Below, in pieces: positions 18,646 through 27,604 of a DNA stretch of 64,000 nt. Source of the stretch: Roseovarius aestuarii (GTDB lineage Bacteria > Pseudomonadota > Alphaproteobacteria > Rhodobacterales > Rhodobacteraceae); contig JAPWHL010000010.1 of assembly GCA_027214255.1 (NCBI GenBank), positions 91,223-155,222 of the forward strand, read 5' to 3'. The position numbers were made by a program, and so were the translations under genes. The notes below the pieces were generated by a model that was not told where the DNA came from, did not search any database, and saw nothing but the letters and a program-made list of their open reading frames with translations. Positions within the stretch are counted from its first letter, which is position 1; each line of letters starts with the position of its first letter.

Positions 18646-19170
18646 ATGCACCACTTTCCTTTTGCGCTTTTGATCTGCGCCTCGCTGCCCCTTAGCGCCT
18701 GCGACACAGCCCCGCCCAGCGGCGAGCCTGATGTGGTCCAGACACTGGCCGAGGCCCCCCCCGGCGCCGCACCCGGCACATGCTGGGGCAAAGTGGTGAC
18801 GCCAGCGGTGATCGAAACGATAACCGATCAAATTCTGATGCAACCCCCCGAAGTGTTGTCTGACGGGGCTGTCACAGCCCCGGCCGTTTACAAGACAGAA
18901 ACCCGCCAAGCCATTGTGCAAGAACGCAAAGTAACGTGGTTCGAAACCCCCTGCGCCGCTGACCTGACGCCCGAATTCGTATCGTCCCTTCAACGCGCAT
19001 TGAAAGCACGTGGATATTACCGCGCCGGGATCAATGGGGAAATGGACACGCGGACCCGTGCCGCCGTGCGCCGCTATCAAAAAACCGAAGGGTTGGACAG
19101 CGGCATCCTGTCCCTCGCTGCCGCCCGCCGATTGGGGCTAATCGCGGTCGACCTGCCCGACGCAGGTTAA
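18646..19170 (+). CDS. Peptidoglycan-binding lipoprotein
   Basis: This 174-residue protein begins with a lipoprotein signal; the lipobox is LSAC with lipidated Cys19. The middle part (CWGKVVTPAVIETITDQI) contains repeated VxET motifs of unknown role. A PG_binding_1 domain occupies about residues 115-165 (ALKARGYYRAGINGEMDTRT, then AVRRYQK). It should be anchored in the outer or inner membrane and contact peptidoglycan. No enzyme domain is visible. It appears monocistronic. Confidence 0.75.
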   Translation: MHHFPFALLICASLPLSACDTAPPSGEPDVVQTLAEAPPGAAPGTCWGKVVTPAVIETITDQILMQPPEVLSDGAVTAPAVYKTETRQAIVQERKVTWFETPCAADLTPEFVSSLQRALKARGYYRAGINGEMDTRTRAAVRRYQKTEGLDSGILSLAAARRLGLIAVDLPDAG

Positions 19171-19452
19171 TCAACCTCTCAGACCAATCTCGAAACGCTG
19201 CAACTCGCAATGGCGGTGACACAGCCCCGCCACAACCTGCACCTTACGATCACACCAGACGACGCCGAAACCATCCAAGGCATCGCTTTTCTGAAAGGTC
19301 GGGTCATCTGCGCAAGGCGTGATCAAGTCGTCAAAGACGCACCACGTCCCGAACTGCCCAGTCAGTTTCTGGTAAGGACCGCTTGCGCAATGGCATCTCG
19401 CTCGGGCAATCGCAGATGGCCCTGCTGAATACGGCAGGTACCGCGTTTTCAA
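19171..19452 (-). CDS. Uncertain small Cys-rich protein
   Basis: A 93-codon frame from a TTG at 19452 encodes a product with seven cysteines, mostly in the last 75 residues (CHC, TWC, TPC, VWC, GLC, RHC), a spacing that could bind metal or form disulfides. Codon third positions look coding, but there is no clear Shine-Dalgarno, no recognised family, and other frames in the stretch are also open (for example 19383-19571 on +). It may be a real small gene or a decayed one. The rest of the 19171-19567 gap holds nothing else convincing. Confidence 0.25.
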   Translation of the reverse strand: MKTRYLPYSAGPSAIARARCHCASGPYQKLTGQFGTWCVFDDLITPCADDPTFQKSDALDGFGVVWCDRKVQVVAGLCHRHCELQRFEIGLRG

Positions 19453-19567
19453 CGCAAGGCTTCACCGATGTCAAATCGCGAGTCGTTTTTCATGGATTGA
19501 ACCCACAGCTTACCAACCTGATGTACAAACAGGCTTTGCCAGTCCCCCGGATCAGCGAATACCGGCC

Positions 19568-20269
19568 TTAATGCGCAGCCTTGATCGTGCGGGCGATCCG
19601 CGCGCCAATTTCGCGGCTGGCTTTCAATGAGGGGTGGATCATATCCGCCCCGTGAAAGCTACGATTGCCGTAGGGAACCAGATCGGCCAGCGATACGAAA
19701 TAGACGCCCGGCATCCGTGCAGTCAGCCCAGAGATCCGCGCTTCCAGCGCATCGCCTTCGTCGCGGCAGTGTTCAATAGGAGAGCCGACGCCGGGGCTGC
19801 GCAAATAACCGACGTAGATGACCTTGGCTCCGGTCTTACGTAGTTTAACCAGCAGCTTGCGGATTTCGCCACGCTCCCCTCGGGCCGTGATCAGTTGGTC
19901 CATCCGGCGTTGACACCGTGTGCACCCGCATCCCAGCCACAAATCGTTGCCGCCGCCATTCACCACAATCCAATCCCAGTTTCCCGGACGGTACTGCTTG
20001 GAAATGTTCAGACCCATCGCGCCGGAAATAGGCAGGCGATAAATAATTCGCGCGCCCATCATGGATTGATCCGTCACCCGAACGCCCAATTGACGCCCCA
20101 GCGCGTGCGACACCGCGCGCCCGCTAATACGGTGCGAGGCCAGCATCGAGTCTCCCATGACCAGAATTCGAGGGCCTGTTTGCTGTTGCGCCTGTGCAAA
20201 CAACGGACCGCCCGCACCGATCAGCAGGGTCAATACCATCAGGCCGGCACGTATCAGTTGTTGCATCAT
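19568..20269 (-). CDS. SGNH/GDSL-type hydrolase, exported
   Basis: This 233-residue protein starts with a signal peptide (about 1-27, MVLTLLIGAGGPLFAQA). It carries the SGNH blocks: GDSM with catalytic Ser41 in block I, Gly in block II, NGGGND in block III, and a C-terminal DMIHPS supplying Asp and His in block V. These enzymes are periplasmic esterases or acyl/acetyl hydrolases of lipids or polysaccharides. The frame is open to 20374, but ATG 20269 gives the signal peptide at the N-terminus and has an AAGG upstream. A GCGCTRCQRRMD segment adds a Cys pair unusual for the fold. Confidence 0.8.
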   Translation of the reverse strand: MMQQLIRAGLMVLTLLIGAGGPLFAQAQQQTGPRILVMGDSMLASHRISGRAVSHALGRQLGVRVTDQSMMGARIIYRLPISGAMGLNISKQYRPGNWDWIVVNGGGNDLWLGCGCTRCQRRMDQLITARGERGEIRKLLVKLRKTGAKVIYVGYLRSPGVGSPIEHCRDEGDALEARISGLTARMPGVYFVSLADLVPYGNRSFHGADMIHPSLKASREIGARIARTIKAAH

Positions 20270-20609
20270 TGGCGCCTTGTCTTGCGTTTCCGGGGCCGGA
20301 CGAAATACCCGTTTGCAAGTGGTGTAACGGCTCATAACCCGCGCAGGCAACCCAAGATTGCACGCAACATTCACTCAAACAACCAAATCGTTTCCCCATT
20401 GAAAACAGTTTCACCAAATCGGCGCAATTCCATCAAAAACCGTTGGTAACGATGCCGACGGCGCACGACTGAACCAACAGGTTACACCGTGCCCCCGTGC
20501 GTTCGCGGGCCCGCATCCAGCGAAAACTGGCGCAGCGCCACGCATGGCCCTTGTTGCAAAATACCGGCCCGATCCATACCCTATCTCAGGCACGCGACAT
20601 CGCGAGGGC
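20270..20609. other. Intergenic region, no gene seen
   Basis: About 340 bases between the SGNH hydrolase start and the Mrp stop on the same strand. It holds only low-quality open frames without start signals; the hydrolase promoter should lie here. Confidence 0.5.
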
Positions 20610-21707
20610 TTAAACAACCCCGCCCTTGATCAGACGCTCGGCCAACGCGGCATAGACCCCTGCCATAGGCCCGTCGCCCGCAGCAATCGGCGTGCCGTCG
20701 TCCCCGGCCAGACGTGTTTCAAGATCAATCGGCAAAGCGCCAAGGAACGGCACGCCCAGTTTCTTGGCCTCGGCCTCGACTCCGCCATGGCCAAAAATCT
20801 GCGCCTCGTGCCCGCATTCCGGGCACACATAGGTCGACATGTTTTCGATCATGCCCAAGATCGGTGTCTTCAGCGTGTCAAACATATCCATCGCTTTGCG
20901 CGCATCCAGCAGCGCTACGTCCTGTGGGGTCGAGACAATGATCGCGCCGGTTGGTTCGGCCTTTTGGCACAGGGTCAATTGCACATCGCCCGTGCCCGGC
21001 GGCAGATCAACGATCAACACATCCAGCGTCCCCCAGTTCACCTGCGAGATCATCTGCTGCAACGCTCCCATCAACATCGGGCCACGCCAGATGACCGCCT
21101 TGGCCGGGTCCAGCATCAAGCCGATGGACATCATCGTGACGCCATGCGCGTGCAAGGGTTCGATGATTTTTCCATCAGGGCTGGCCGGACGTTTGCTGAC
21201 GCCCATCATCCGGGGCTGACTGGGGCCATAAATATCAGCATCCAGCAGGCCCACACGCTTGCCTGCGCGGGCCAAGGCGACGGCCAGATTCGACGACACG
21301 GTGGACTTGCCCACGCCCCCTTTGCCCGACCCGACGGCGATGATGGTTTTCACGCTGGCCGGTTTCAAGCTGCCCTCAGTAGGCTTTGGATGGCCGCCGA
21401 TCTTCAGGCTGGGCGGTTGCCCGCCTTGGGCCGCAGGGGCCGGCGGCGTTTTGGGGGCCGGGCCGTGGGCGGTCAAAACGGCGGTCGCACGTGCAACCCC
21501 GTCCAATTCCATCACTGCACGCTCGGCGGCGGCGCGCAGCGGTTCCATCTGGCGAGCGATATCCGGGCTGGGCGCCTCAATGACGAAGCGTACATGGTCG
21601 CCCTCGACGGTCAACGCACGCACCAGATCACGCGAGATCAGGTCGCCCCCGTCGGGCAGTTCCATCTGGGCCAGTCGGGCCTTGATCGACGCTGGTGTCA
21701 CGGTCAT
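20610..21707 (-). CDS. apbC: Mrp/NBP35-family iron-sulfur carrier ATPase (ApbC)
   Basis: This 365-residue P-loop protein loads or carries Fe-S clusters for apo-proteins. An N-terminal MIP18/DUF59-like domain (about 1-80) precedes a Pro/Ala-rich linker and the ATPase domain with the deviant Walker [12 protein letters not shown] (about 127-137), [10 protein letters not shown] and the cluster-binding CxxC in YVCPECGHE. The frame stays open to 21842, but ATG 21707 follows GGAGAG and gives the standard start. Large plus-strand frames over this gene are antisense shadows. Confidence 0.92.
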   Translation of the reverse strand: MTVTPASIKARLAQMELPDGGDLISRDLVRALTVEGDHVRFVIEAPSPDIARQMEPLRAAAERAVMELDGVARATAVLTAHGPAPKTPPAPAAQGGQPPSLKIGGHPKPTEGSLKPASVKTIIAVGSGKGGVGKSTVSSNLAVALARAGKRVGLLDADIYGPSQPRMMGVSKRPASPDGKIIEPLHAHGVTMMSIGLMLDPAKAVIWRGPMLMGALQQMISQVNWGTLDVLIVDLPPGTGDVQLTLCQKAEPTGAIIVSTPQDVALLDARKAMDMFDTLKTPILGMIENMSTYVCPECGHEAQIFGHGGVEAEAKKLGVPFLGALPIDLETRLAGDDGTPIAAGDGPMAGVYAALAERLIKGGVV

Positions 21708-22028
21708 GATGTCTCTCCTGTCTGTGTTGGCACATAGGTGACAGGTTTTCCCGGCAGGGCAAGGGCAGGACACGCCAAGACAGGCACAACTGCCCCGAAA
21801 AATCGACCCGATTCCGATTTTGTGATGCCCGCCACCCTTCAAACTCGACTTTACCCACGAAATAGCCCTCCCAGACGGGCCTAAGTCCCGCCCACTTATG
21901 CAAATGCTGCATAGCAGAATTGACCACTCTGGGTATTGTGCAAGCGCAGCAATCGCCTATCTAGTGGGCACAAGCGAACAGACGGGGCGCCACGATGAAC
22001 CGCCCGAAGTAACGAGTAGGCAAGAACA
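21708..22028. other. Intergenic region between apbC and the DUF1127 gene
   Basis: About 320 bases between divergent starts. No gene is supported. It should carry both promoters. Confidence 0.5.
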
Positions 22029-22256
22029 ATGAATTACGCATCAACAACCACCGCACAACGGACATTCTTTGGATTTGGCGTGACTGCGTCCTGGTCAAAA
22101 ATCAAAGACCGCATGGACAAAAGCCGCGCATATTCCCGCACCGTGAACGAGCTGTCGTCCCTGGGCACAATGGAACTGAACGACCTTGGCATCGCGCGTC
22201 ACCAGATCGCGGACAAGGCCCACGAATGCGTCTACGGCACACGCCGCACAGCGTAA
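22029..22256 (+). CDS. DUF1127 small protein
   Basis: This 75-residue basic protein ends with the DUF1127 (YjiS-like) signature ELSSLGTMELNDLGIARHQI (residues 41-60). Small DUF1127 proteins in alphaproteobacteria have been linked to RNA binding and to carbon and phosphate metabolism, but the role of this one is unknown. It is monocistronic, followed by a hairpin (22300-22334). Confidence 0.85.
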   Translation: MNYASTTTAQRTFFGFGVTASWSKIKDRMDKSRAYSRTVNELSSLGTMELNDLGIARHQIADKAHECVYGTRRTA

Positions 22257-22299
22257 CACCGGATCGGATGCTCTTCTCCTCCCTTAGGGCATCTGTACT

Positions 22300-22334
22300 G
22301 GCTGCGTCCCGACTCCTCCCCGAGGGGCGCAGCC
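22300..22334 (+). terminator. Possible hairpin terminator after the DUF1127 gene
   Basis: GGCTGCG (22300-22306) pairs with CGCAGCC (22328-22334) across a 21-base loop. A separate palindrome GGGTCAA-TT-TTGACCC lies at 22345-22360. No T-run follows, so intrinsic termination is only possible. Confidence 0.35.
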
Positions 22335-22468
22335 ACAAAGACCCGGGTCAATTTTGACCCACACGCCAGACGGTTTGGTCCTCCCCTGAACCGATGGCTG
22401 TCAGAGCGGCGATACTGGTCCTCCCCCAGTGTCGCCGTTTCTCGTTTTCGGCTTCGGTCCGGCAGGAC

Positions 22469-23428
22469 TCAGGCGACCCCGGCGCGCAATGTGTCATGGA
22501 TATGCACCAGCCCCTTAAGCGCCCCGTCGCCGTCCAGCACGAACAACGCGCTGATTTTCTGGGCATTCATAATACCCAGCGCCTCGGACAATAGCGCCTC
22601 GGGACGGGTCGTGCGCGGATTACGGGTGGCAATCTGCCCTGCCGTGCGCTCCATCAGCGTATCCAGATTGCGCCGCAAATCCCCGTCGGTGATGATCCCG
22701 CTCAGGGCACCATCCTTGACAACGGCTGCCACACCAAATCCTTTGGCCGTCATTTCCAGCAGGGTCTGCCCCATGGGCGTTTCTTCTGTCACCACAGGCA
22801 GGGCGTCACCGGTATGCATGACCGCATTCACGGTCAACAATTGCGCCCCCAAGGTTCCGCCGGGATGAAACACCAGAAAATTCTCACGCTCAAACCCGCG
22901 CAATTTCATCAACGCCACGGCCAAGGCATCCCCCAGTGCAAGGGTACATGTTGTGCTGGTAGTTGGGGCCATGCCAATCCCGCAGGCCTCGGGCGCATCG
23001 GGCAAGAGCAACAGGTGATCCGCCTGCACGGCCAATGTACTGGTCAGGTTGCGCGTGATCGCAATAAGCGGGATCGAAAACCGACGGGTGTGGGCAATGA
23101 TATCGGCCAGTTCGCGGGTTTCGCCCGAATTTGAAATCAAAATCACCGCGTCCGCGCGCGTCACCATCCCCAGATCGCCATGGCTGGCTTCGCCGGGATG
23201 AACCGCATGGGCAGGTGTTCCAGTGCTCGCCATGGTCGCCGCGATCTTATGCGCGATATGGCCAGATTTTCCCATGCCCGACACAATCACCCGGCCCGTC
23301 ACGGACAACAACAATTGTACGACCTCGTCAAACGCTGCGGGGAGTGCCTCGCGCATCTGCGCCAGTGCATCGCCTTCGATGCGCAGGACGTCGCGTGCGA
23401 TATCGGATGGGGTGGGATGATCGGTCAT
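22469..23428 (-). CDS. kdsD: Arabinose-5-phosphate isomerase (KpsF/GutQ family)
   Basis: This 319-residue enzyme interconverts ribulose 5-phosphate and arabinose 5-phosphate, the first step toward the LPS sugar KDO. The SIS domain (about 35-170) has GMGKSGHIAHKIAATMASTG and SNSGETREL, and two CBS repeats (about 205-315) follow. It is the normal size. It lies beside, and divergent from, a UDP-glucose dehydrogenase, a cell-surface polysaccharide context. A CBS end motif HDTLRAGVA closes it. Confidence 0.9.
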   Translation of the reverse strand: MTDHPTPSDIARDVLRIEGDALAQMREALPAAFDEVVQLLLSVTGRVIVSGMGKSGHIAHKIAATMASTGTPAHAVHPGEASHGDLGMVTRADAVILISNSGETRELADIIAHTRRFSIPLIAITRNLTSTLAVQADHLLLLPDAPEACGIGMAPTTSTTCTLALGDALAVALMKLRGFERENFLVFHPGGTLGAQLLTVNAVMHTGDALPVVTEETPMGQTLLEMTAKGFGVAAVVKDGALSGIITDGDLRRNLDTLMERTAGQIATRNPRTTRPEALLSEALGIMNAQKISALFVLDGDGALKGLVHIHDTLRAGVA

Positions 23429-23607
23429 TCTACGCTCCGGCAGGGATTGCCATCACCGGATAGCCTTCTCGGCCCGTATTGAAAAGGGGCGCGCGTGATG
23501 CAGCAAGGGCGCAGGGTCGCAAAACTGATGCAGGCCGCGTTGACTTGGGCTGCGCCCTGCCCCAGTAATCTGGGCAAAAAAGAGCAGTTTCAGCAAAGGG
23601 CAACCAC

Positions 23608-24936
23608 ATGAAAATCGCGATGATCGGGACGGGATACGTCGGCCTTGTGTCCGGCGTGTGTTTTTCGGATTTCGGACATGACGTGATCTGCGTTGACCGC
23701 GACCCGAACAAGATCGAGATGCTGGAACGCGGCGAAGTACCGATTTTTGAGCCCGGTCTGGACCTGCTGATGGCCAAGAACGTCGCCTCTGGACGTCTGT
23801 CCTTTACCACTGATCTGAAAGCGGCGGTTGATGGTGCCGAGGCTGTGTTCATCGCCGTGGGCACACCCACGCGGCGCGGCGATGGCCATGCTGACCTGAC
23901 ATTTGTAATGGCCGCTGCCGAAGAAATCGCGAAGGCCGCCAGTGATTATCTGGTGATCGTCACAAAATCCACTGTTCCCGTCGGCACCAACCGACAGGTC
24001 AAACAGGTGATCAAAAAGGTGCGCCCCGATCTGGAGTTTGACGTAGCCTCCAACCCAGAGTTTCTACGCGAAGGTGCGGCAATTGACGACTTCATGAAGC
24101 CCGACCGCGTCGTTGTCGGCGTCCAGACCGAGCGCGCGGCCCAAGTGATGGCCGATATCTATCGCCCGCTCTATCTGCGTGACTTTCCGATCCTGACCAC
24201 CGACCTGGAATCCGCCGAAATGATAAAATACGCCGCCAATGCGTTTCTGGCAGCAAAAATCACGTTCATAAACGAAATTGCCGGACTGTGCGAACGCACC
24301 GGAGCAGATGTCAAACAGGTCAGCCACGGCATGGGATTGGACGGGCGAATTGGTAACAAATTCCTGCACGCCGGCCCCGGTTATGGCGGAAGCTGTTTCC
24401 CCAAAGACACCAAAGCACTGGCGCGCATTGGTCAAGAACACGGCCTGCCCATGCAGATCACCGAAAAGGTGATCACCGTCAACGAAGAGGTCAAACGCCG
24501 GATGATCGACAAGCTGCTCGATCTGCTTGACGGCAGCTTTAACGGCAAAACCGTTGCGGTTTTGGGCGTCACCTTCAAACCCAATACAGACGACATGCGT
24601 GACGCACCCAGCCTGACGATCGTTCCCGCACTGGTCGGGGGCGGCGCCAAGGTTCGTTGTTGTGACCCGCAAGGGCAACGCGAGGGCGAGGCCCTGCTGC
24701 CCGGCGTGATCTGGCAGGCAGACCCCTACAAAGCCGCCAACAACGCCGATCTGGTGGTGATCTTGACCGAATGGAACGAGTTCCGCGCACTGGATCTGAA
24801 ACGCATGGCGCGCAAGATGGCCAACCCGCGTATGGCAGACCTGCGCAACGTCTATTCGCCCCGTGATGCGCGTCGCGCAGGCTTTGTCGCCTATGATTCA
24901 GTCGGGCGCGCGGGTTTCATGCCCGAAGTGGAATAA
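23608..24936 (+). CDS. ugd: UDP-glucose 6-dehydrogenase
   Basis: This 442-residue enzyme oxidises UDP-glucose twice with NAD to UDP-glucuronate for surface polysaccharides. Domains run N-terminal Rossmann NAD domain (MKIAMIGTGYVGLVSG), central helical dimer domain, and C-terminal UDP-binding domain. Catalytic Cys263 lies in GYGGSCFPKDTKAL, and Lys212-region AANAFLAAKITFINE is intact. Length is normal. GDP-mannose dehydrogenases are related, but the pattern of the C-terminal part fits the UDP-glucose group. Confidence 0.9.
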   Translation: MKIAMIGTGYVGLVSGVCFSDFGHDVICVDRDPNKIEMLERGEVPIFEPGLDLLMAKNVASGRLSFTTDLKAAVDGAEAVFIAVGTPTRRGDGHADLTFVMAAAEEIAKAASDYLVIVTKSTVPVGTNRQVKQVIKKVRPDLEFDVASNPEFLREGAAIDDFMKPDRVVVGVQTERAAQVMADIYRPLYLRDFPILTTDLESAEMIKYAANAFLAAKITFINEIAGLCERTGADVKQVSHGMGLDGRIGNKFLHAGPGYGGSCFPKDTKALARIGQEHGLPMQITEKVITVNEEVKRRMIDKLLDLLDGSFNGKTVAVLGVTFKPNTDDMRDAPSLTIVPALVGGGAKVRCCDPQGQREGEALLPGVIWQADPYKAANNADLVVILTEWNEFRALDLKRMARKMANPRMADLRNVYSPRDARRAGFVAYDSVGRAGFMPEVE

Positions 24937-24979
24937 ATCCCCCCACCTTTCACTCCCCACGTTACGGACCGAAATCCCA

Positions 24980-25420
24980 ATGCAAATACCATTTGATTTG
25001 AACGTGCCGCGCTTTCTTGTTTGCGCGGCCATAACCACCGTTATGGCCACACCGGGATTGACCCAAACAGCCGAACTACCGCGGGCCGGCACCTGCGAAC
25101 ACCGTCGTGTCATCACTGAGAGTTTCTCGCTCTCGACCACTCTGGACTGGCGTGGCGAAGAGGCCATGATACTCTCTGGCAATGACAAAACCCCGGGGCA
25201 AGTAGTCGGGTTGCGTAAACACGGCGGGGGCTTCAAGTTCTCGGTGCTTTATACGGATCGCATTCTGGGAGAATCCGAAATAGTTGTCTTCTCAATTCCC
25301 GATGACGGCCCCACCCAATACAGAATGGGCACGGTGACCTATCACACCCAAGAGGATGGGCCCCGCATCGTTGAAACAATCGCTGCTTTCAACGACGTTG
25401 TGTGTGCGGTGATCTATTAG
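24980..25420 (+). CDS. Exported hypothetical protein
   Basis: I do not recognise a family. The 146-residue product has a probable signal peptide (about residues 1-32, LVCAAITTVMATPGLTQTA) and a beta-rich mature part with two cysteines (GTCEHRR; VVCAVIY at the end) that could form a disulfide in the periplasm. The frame is open from 24863 inside ugd, but ATG 24980 gives the signal peptide. It follows ugd by 43 bases and could be co-transcribed. Confidence 0.55.
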   Translation: MQIPFDLNVPRFLVCAAITTVMATPGLTQTAELPRAGTCEHRRVITESFSLSTTLDWRGEEAMILSGNDKTPGQVVGLRKHGGGFKFSVLYTDRILGESEIVVFSIPDDGPTQYRMGTVTYHTQEDGPRIVETIAAFNDVVCAVIY

Positions 25421-25496
25421 GGGTTTTGAAAACACCGTGACAGTTCAGATGCGCCCGGGAGCTGATCCGGGGCCTCGGCCTACCCGGTCTGCGCCG

Positions 25497-26423
25497 TCAA
25501 TCACCGGGTATGTTTTGCATATGGCGCTCGCCGCGCGCGGCTGACAGCGCCATCTGCTTTTGACGTTCGCGAAAACGCCCCTTGTCATGCTCGGATGTCT
25601 CGGATGCGCATTGATGGCATGATACGCCTTGCTCAAATTCGGGGCGCTTCATGTCTTCGGGCAGGATGGGTCGACGGCAGGCGTGGCACAACAGGTGCGG
25701 CCCTTCGGTCAGCCCATGTTCGACCGACACGCGCCCGTCGAACACAAAACACGCACCGTCCCAACGGCTCTCGGCCTCGGGCACCTCCTCAAGATATTTC
25801 AGGATGCCGCCTTTGAGGTGATAGACATCCTCGACACCCTGTCCGAGCAGATAGTTGGTAGATTTTTCACAGCGAATACCACCCGTACAAAACATCGCGA
25901 TGCGCTTGTTATGAAAACGATGTTTGTTCGCCTCCCACCATGCGGGGAATTCACGAAAGCTGGCTGTTTCGGGGTCGATGGCCCCCTCGAACGTACCAAT
26001 CGCAACTTCATAATCGTTGCGCGTGTCGATCACAGCCACATCGGGCTGTGTGATCAAATCGTTCCAGTCCTCGGGCGCGACATAGTGGCCGACGCGTGCG
26101 CGCGGATCGACATCAGGCTGGCCCATCGTGACAATCTCACGTTTCAGGCGCACTTTCAGGCGACCAAAGGGCTGATAGCTGCTGGTGCTTTCCTTGTGTT
26201 CCAAGTCGGCACAGCCGGGTAAGGCGCGCAGATGCGCAAGAACAGCATCGATTCCGGCGCGTGACCCGGCAATCGTTCCGTTGACCCCCTCGCCCGCCAG
26301 CAAGAGCGAGCCAGTGATGCCCTGAGATTGGCATAGCGTCAAAAGCGGTCCCTGCACGGCGGCGGGATCGTCAAAACGTGTGAAATGATAAAGCGCTGCA
26401 ATTGTGTACATGGGATCTGTCAT
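25497..26423 (-). CDS. trhO: tRNA uridine(34) hydroxylase TrhO (rhodanese-like)
   Basis: This 308-residue protein belongs to the YceA/TrhO family, which hydroxylates U34 of certain tRNAs using oxygen. An N-terminal acylphosphatase-like domain (about 1-100) precedes the rhodanese domain with active-site Cys179 in FCTGGIRCEKS, and a C-terminal Cys-rich tail (CHACRRPI, then CHQCASETS) looks like a zinc site. ATG 26423 (MTDPMYT) is preferred over the longer frame to 26477, which runs into the pncA promoter; MYTIAAL four codons later is also possible. Confidence 0.87.
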   Translation of the reverse strand: MTDPMYTIAALYHFTRFDDPAAVQGPLLTLCQSQGITGSLLLAGEGVNGTIAGSRAGIDAVLAHLRALPGCADLEHKESTSSYQPFGRLKVRLKREIVTMGQPDVDPRARVGHYVAPEDWNDLITQPDVAVIDTRNDYEVAIGTFEGAIDPETASFREFPAWWEANKHRFHNKRIAMFCTGGIRCEKSTNYLLGQGVEDVYHLKGGILKYLEEVPEAESRWDGACFVFDGRVSVEHGLTEGPHLLCHACRRPILPEDMKRPEFEQGVSCHQCASETSEHDKGRFRERQKQMALSAARGERHMQNIPGD

Positions 26424-26514
26424 TACGCCCAAGAGGCGCCCCCGGCAAGTCGCACATGTTGACGCAGGCAGGCGCACTGCCTACCCATGAAACCACCGAG
26501 TTAGGAGAACAGAC

Positions 26515-27111
26515 ATGACGCAAGCCCTGATAGTCATCGACGTGCAGAACGATTTTTGCCCCAATGGCGCGCTGGCCGTGGCCCAAGGTGATGAGATCGT
26601 GCCGGGTATCAACGCCCGCATGGCCGATTTCCCAGCCGTGATTCTGACCCAGGATTGGCACCCGGCGGGGCATTCGTCCTTTGCCTCCTCCCACCACGGT
26701 AAAGCAGCGATGGACGTGATCGACATGCCCTATGGTCTGCAGGTTTTGTGGCCCGACCATTGCGTACAAGGCAGCACTGGTGCAGCGTTTCACCCGTCGT
26801 TACGCACAGATCCCGCCGATATAATCATTCGCAAGGGCTATACCCCGTCCATCGATTCCTACAGTGCGTTTTTTGAAAATGATCACAGCACCCCCACTGG
26901 ACTGCATGGGTATCTGCAAACGCGCGGCGTTACCCATCTGACGCTGGTTGGGTTGGCCACAGATTTTTGCGTCAACTTCTCGGCGGTGGACGCCGCGCGG
27001 CTGGGCTACCGGGTCAGCGTCGATTTAAGCCTGTGTCGCGGAATCGATCTGAACGGCTCTATGCAAACCGCTCTGGATGGTATGGCAGAGGCAGGTGTAA
27101 CCCTGACCTAG
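26515..27111 (+). CDS. pncA: Nicotinamidase
   Basis: This 198-residue cysteine hydrolase converts nicotinamide to nicotinate in NAD salvage. The triad is Asp9 (VIDVQNDF), Lys107 (IIRKGYT) and Cys152 (ATDFCVNFS), and the metal site includes Asp47 and His49 in TQDWHP. Isochorismatase-family relatives lack this pattern. Its start follows TTAGGAGA. It overlaps the stop of the convergent vanZ-like gene by four bases. Confidence 0.92.
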   Translation: MTQALIVIDVQNDFCPNGALAVAQGDEIVPGINARMADFPAVILTQDWHPAGHSSFASSHHGKAAMDVIDMPYGLQVLWPDHCVQGSTGAAFHPSLRTDPADIIIRKGYTPSIDSYSAFFENDHSTPTGLHGYLQTRGVTHLTLVGLATDFCVNFSAVDAARLGYRVSVDLSLCRGIDLNGSMQTALDGMAEAGVTLT

Positions 27112-27458
27112 CCCCGCAGAGCCCAACGCCGCGCCCCAACCGCGCCAGTGATGGCCCCCAGAAGATCCGCCAGCAGGTCCAGCCATTCGGCCCCACGCCC
27201 CACCGATGGCTGAATGATTTCTATCAGCCCGCCATAGGCGGTCGCCGTGACCACAACCCACCAGATATGGCGGGGATATACCAGACCAAGCGGCACAACC
27301 AATGCTGCAAAAGCGATGAAATGATAGAGCTTGTCCGGCGTCGGTGGACCGTCTGCCTGACTGGACGGCATCAAGGTCAACACAGCGATCACCACCGTCA
27401 AAAGGACAGTCGCCCCCCACGCATAAGGTTTCTGGCGGTGCGGTAGAATTGCTATCAT
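27108..27458 (-). CDS. VanZ-family membrane protein
   Basis: This 116-residue inner-membrane protein has about four hydrophobic segments and the VanZ motif PTPDKLYHFIAFAALVVPLG (about 38-57), with YGGLIEIIQPSVGRGAEWLDLLADLLGA near the end. VanZ proteins are named from a teicoplanin resistance gene, but most members, including this type, have no known role. The Glu in LIEIIQ and the D in DLLADLLG are family-conserved. Confidence 0.8.
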   Translation of the reverse strand: MIAILPHRQKPYAWGATVLLTVVIAVLTLMPSSQADGPPTPDKLYHFIAFAALVVPLGLVYPRHIWWVVVTATAYGGLIEIIQPSVGRGAEWLDLLADLLGAITGAVGARRWALRG

Positions 27459-27604
27459 CGTTCAGCCTTGCACGTTGGGATCAGCCCCGCCTTCTGCACG
27501 GCCAACTCCGCAATGGCAATGGCGCGCGCATGATGCGTTACCCACTCGCCAAATCATGCCGATCTCAGTATAGGGGCATCCAACATACATAGGGGCACCA
27601 AAGT

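Noticed and set aside
20544..21737. Long plus-strand frame opposite the Mrp/ApbC gene
   Set aside because: Antisense shadow of a well-identified gene; product rich in His and Arg with no family.
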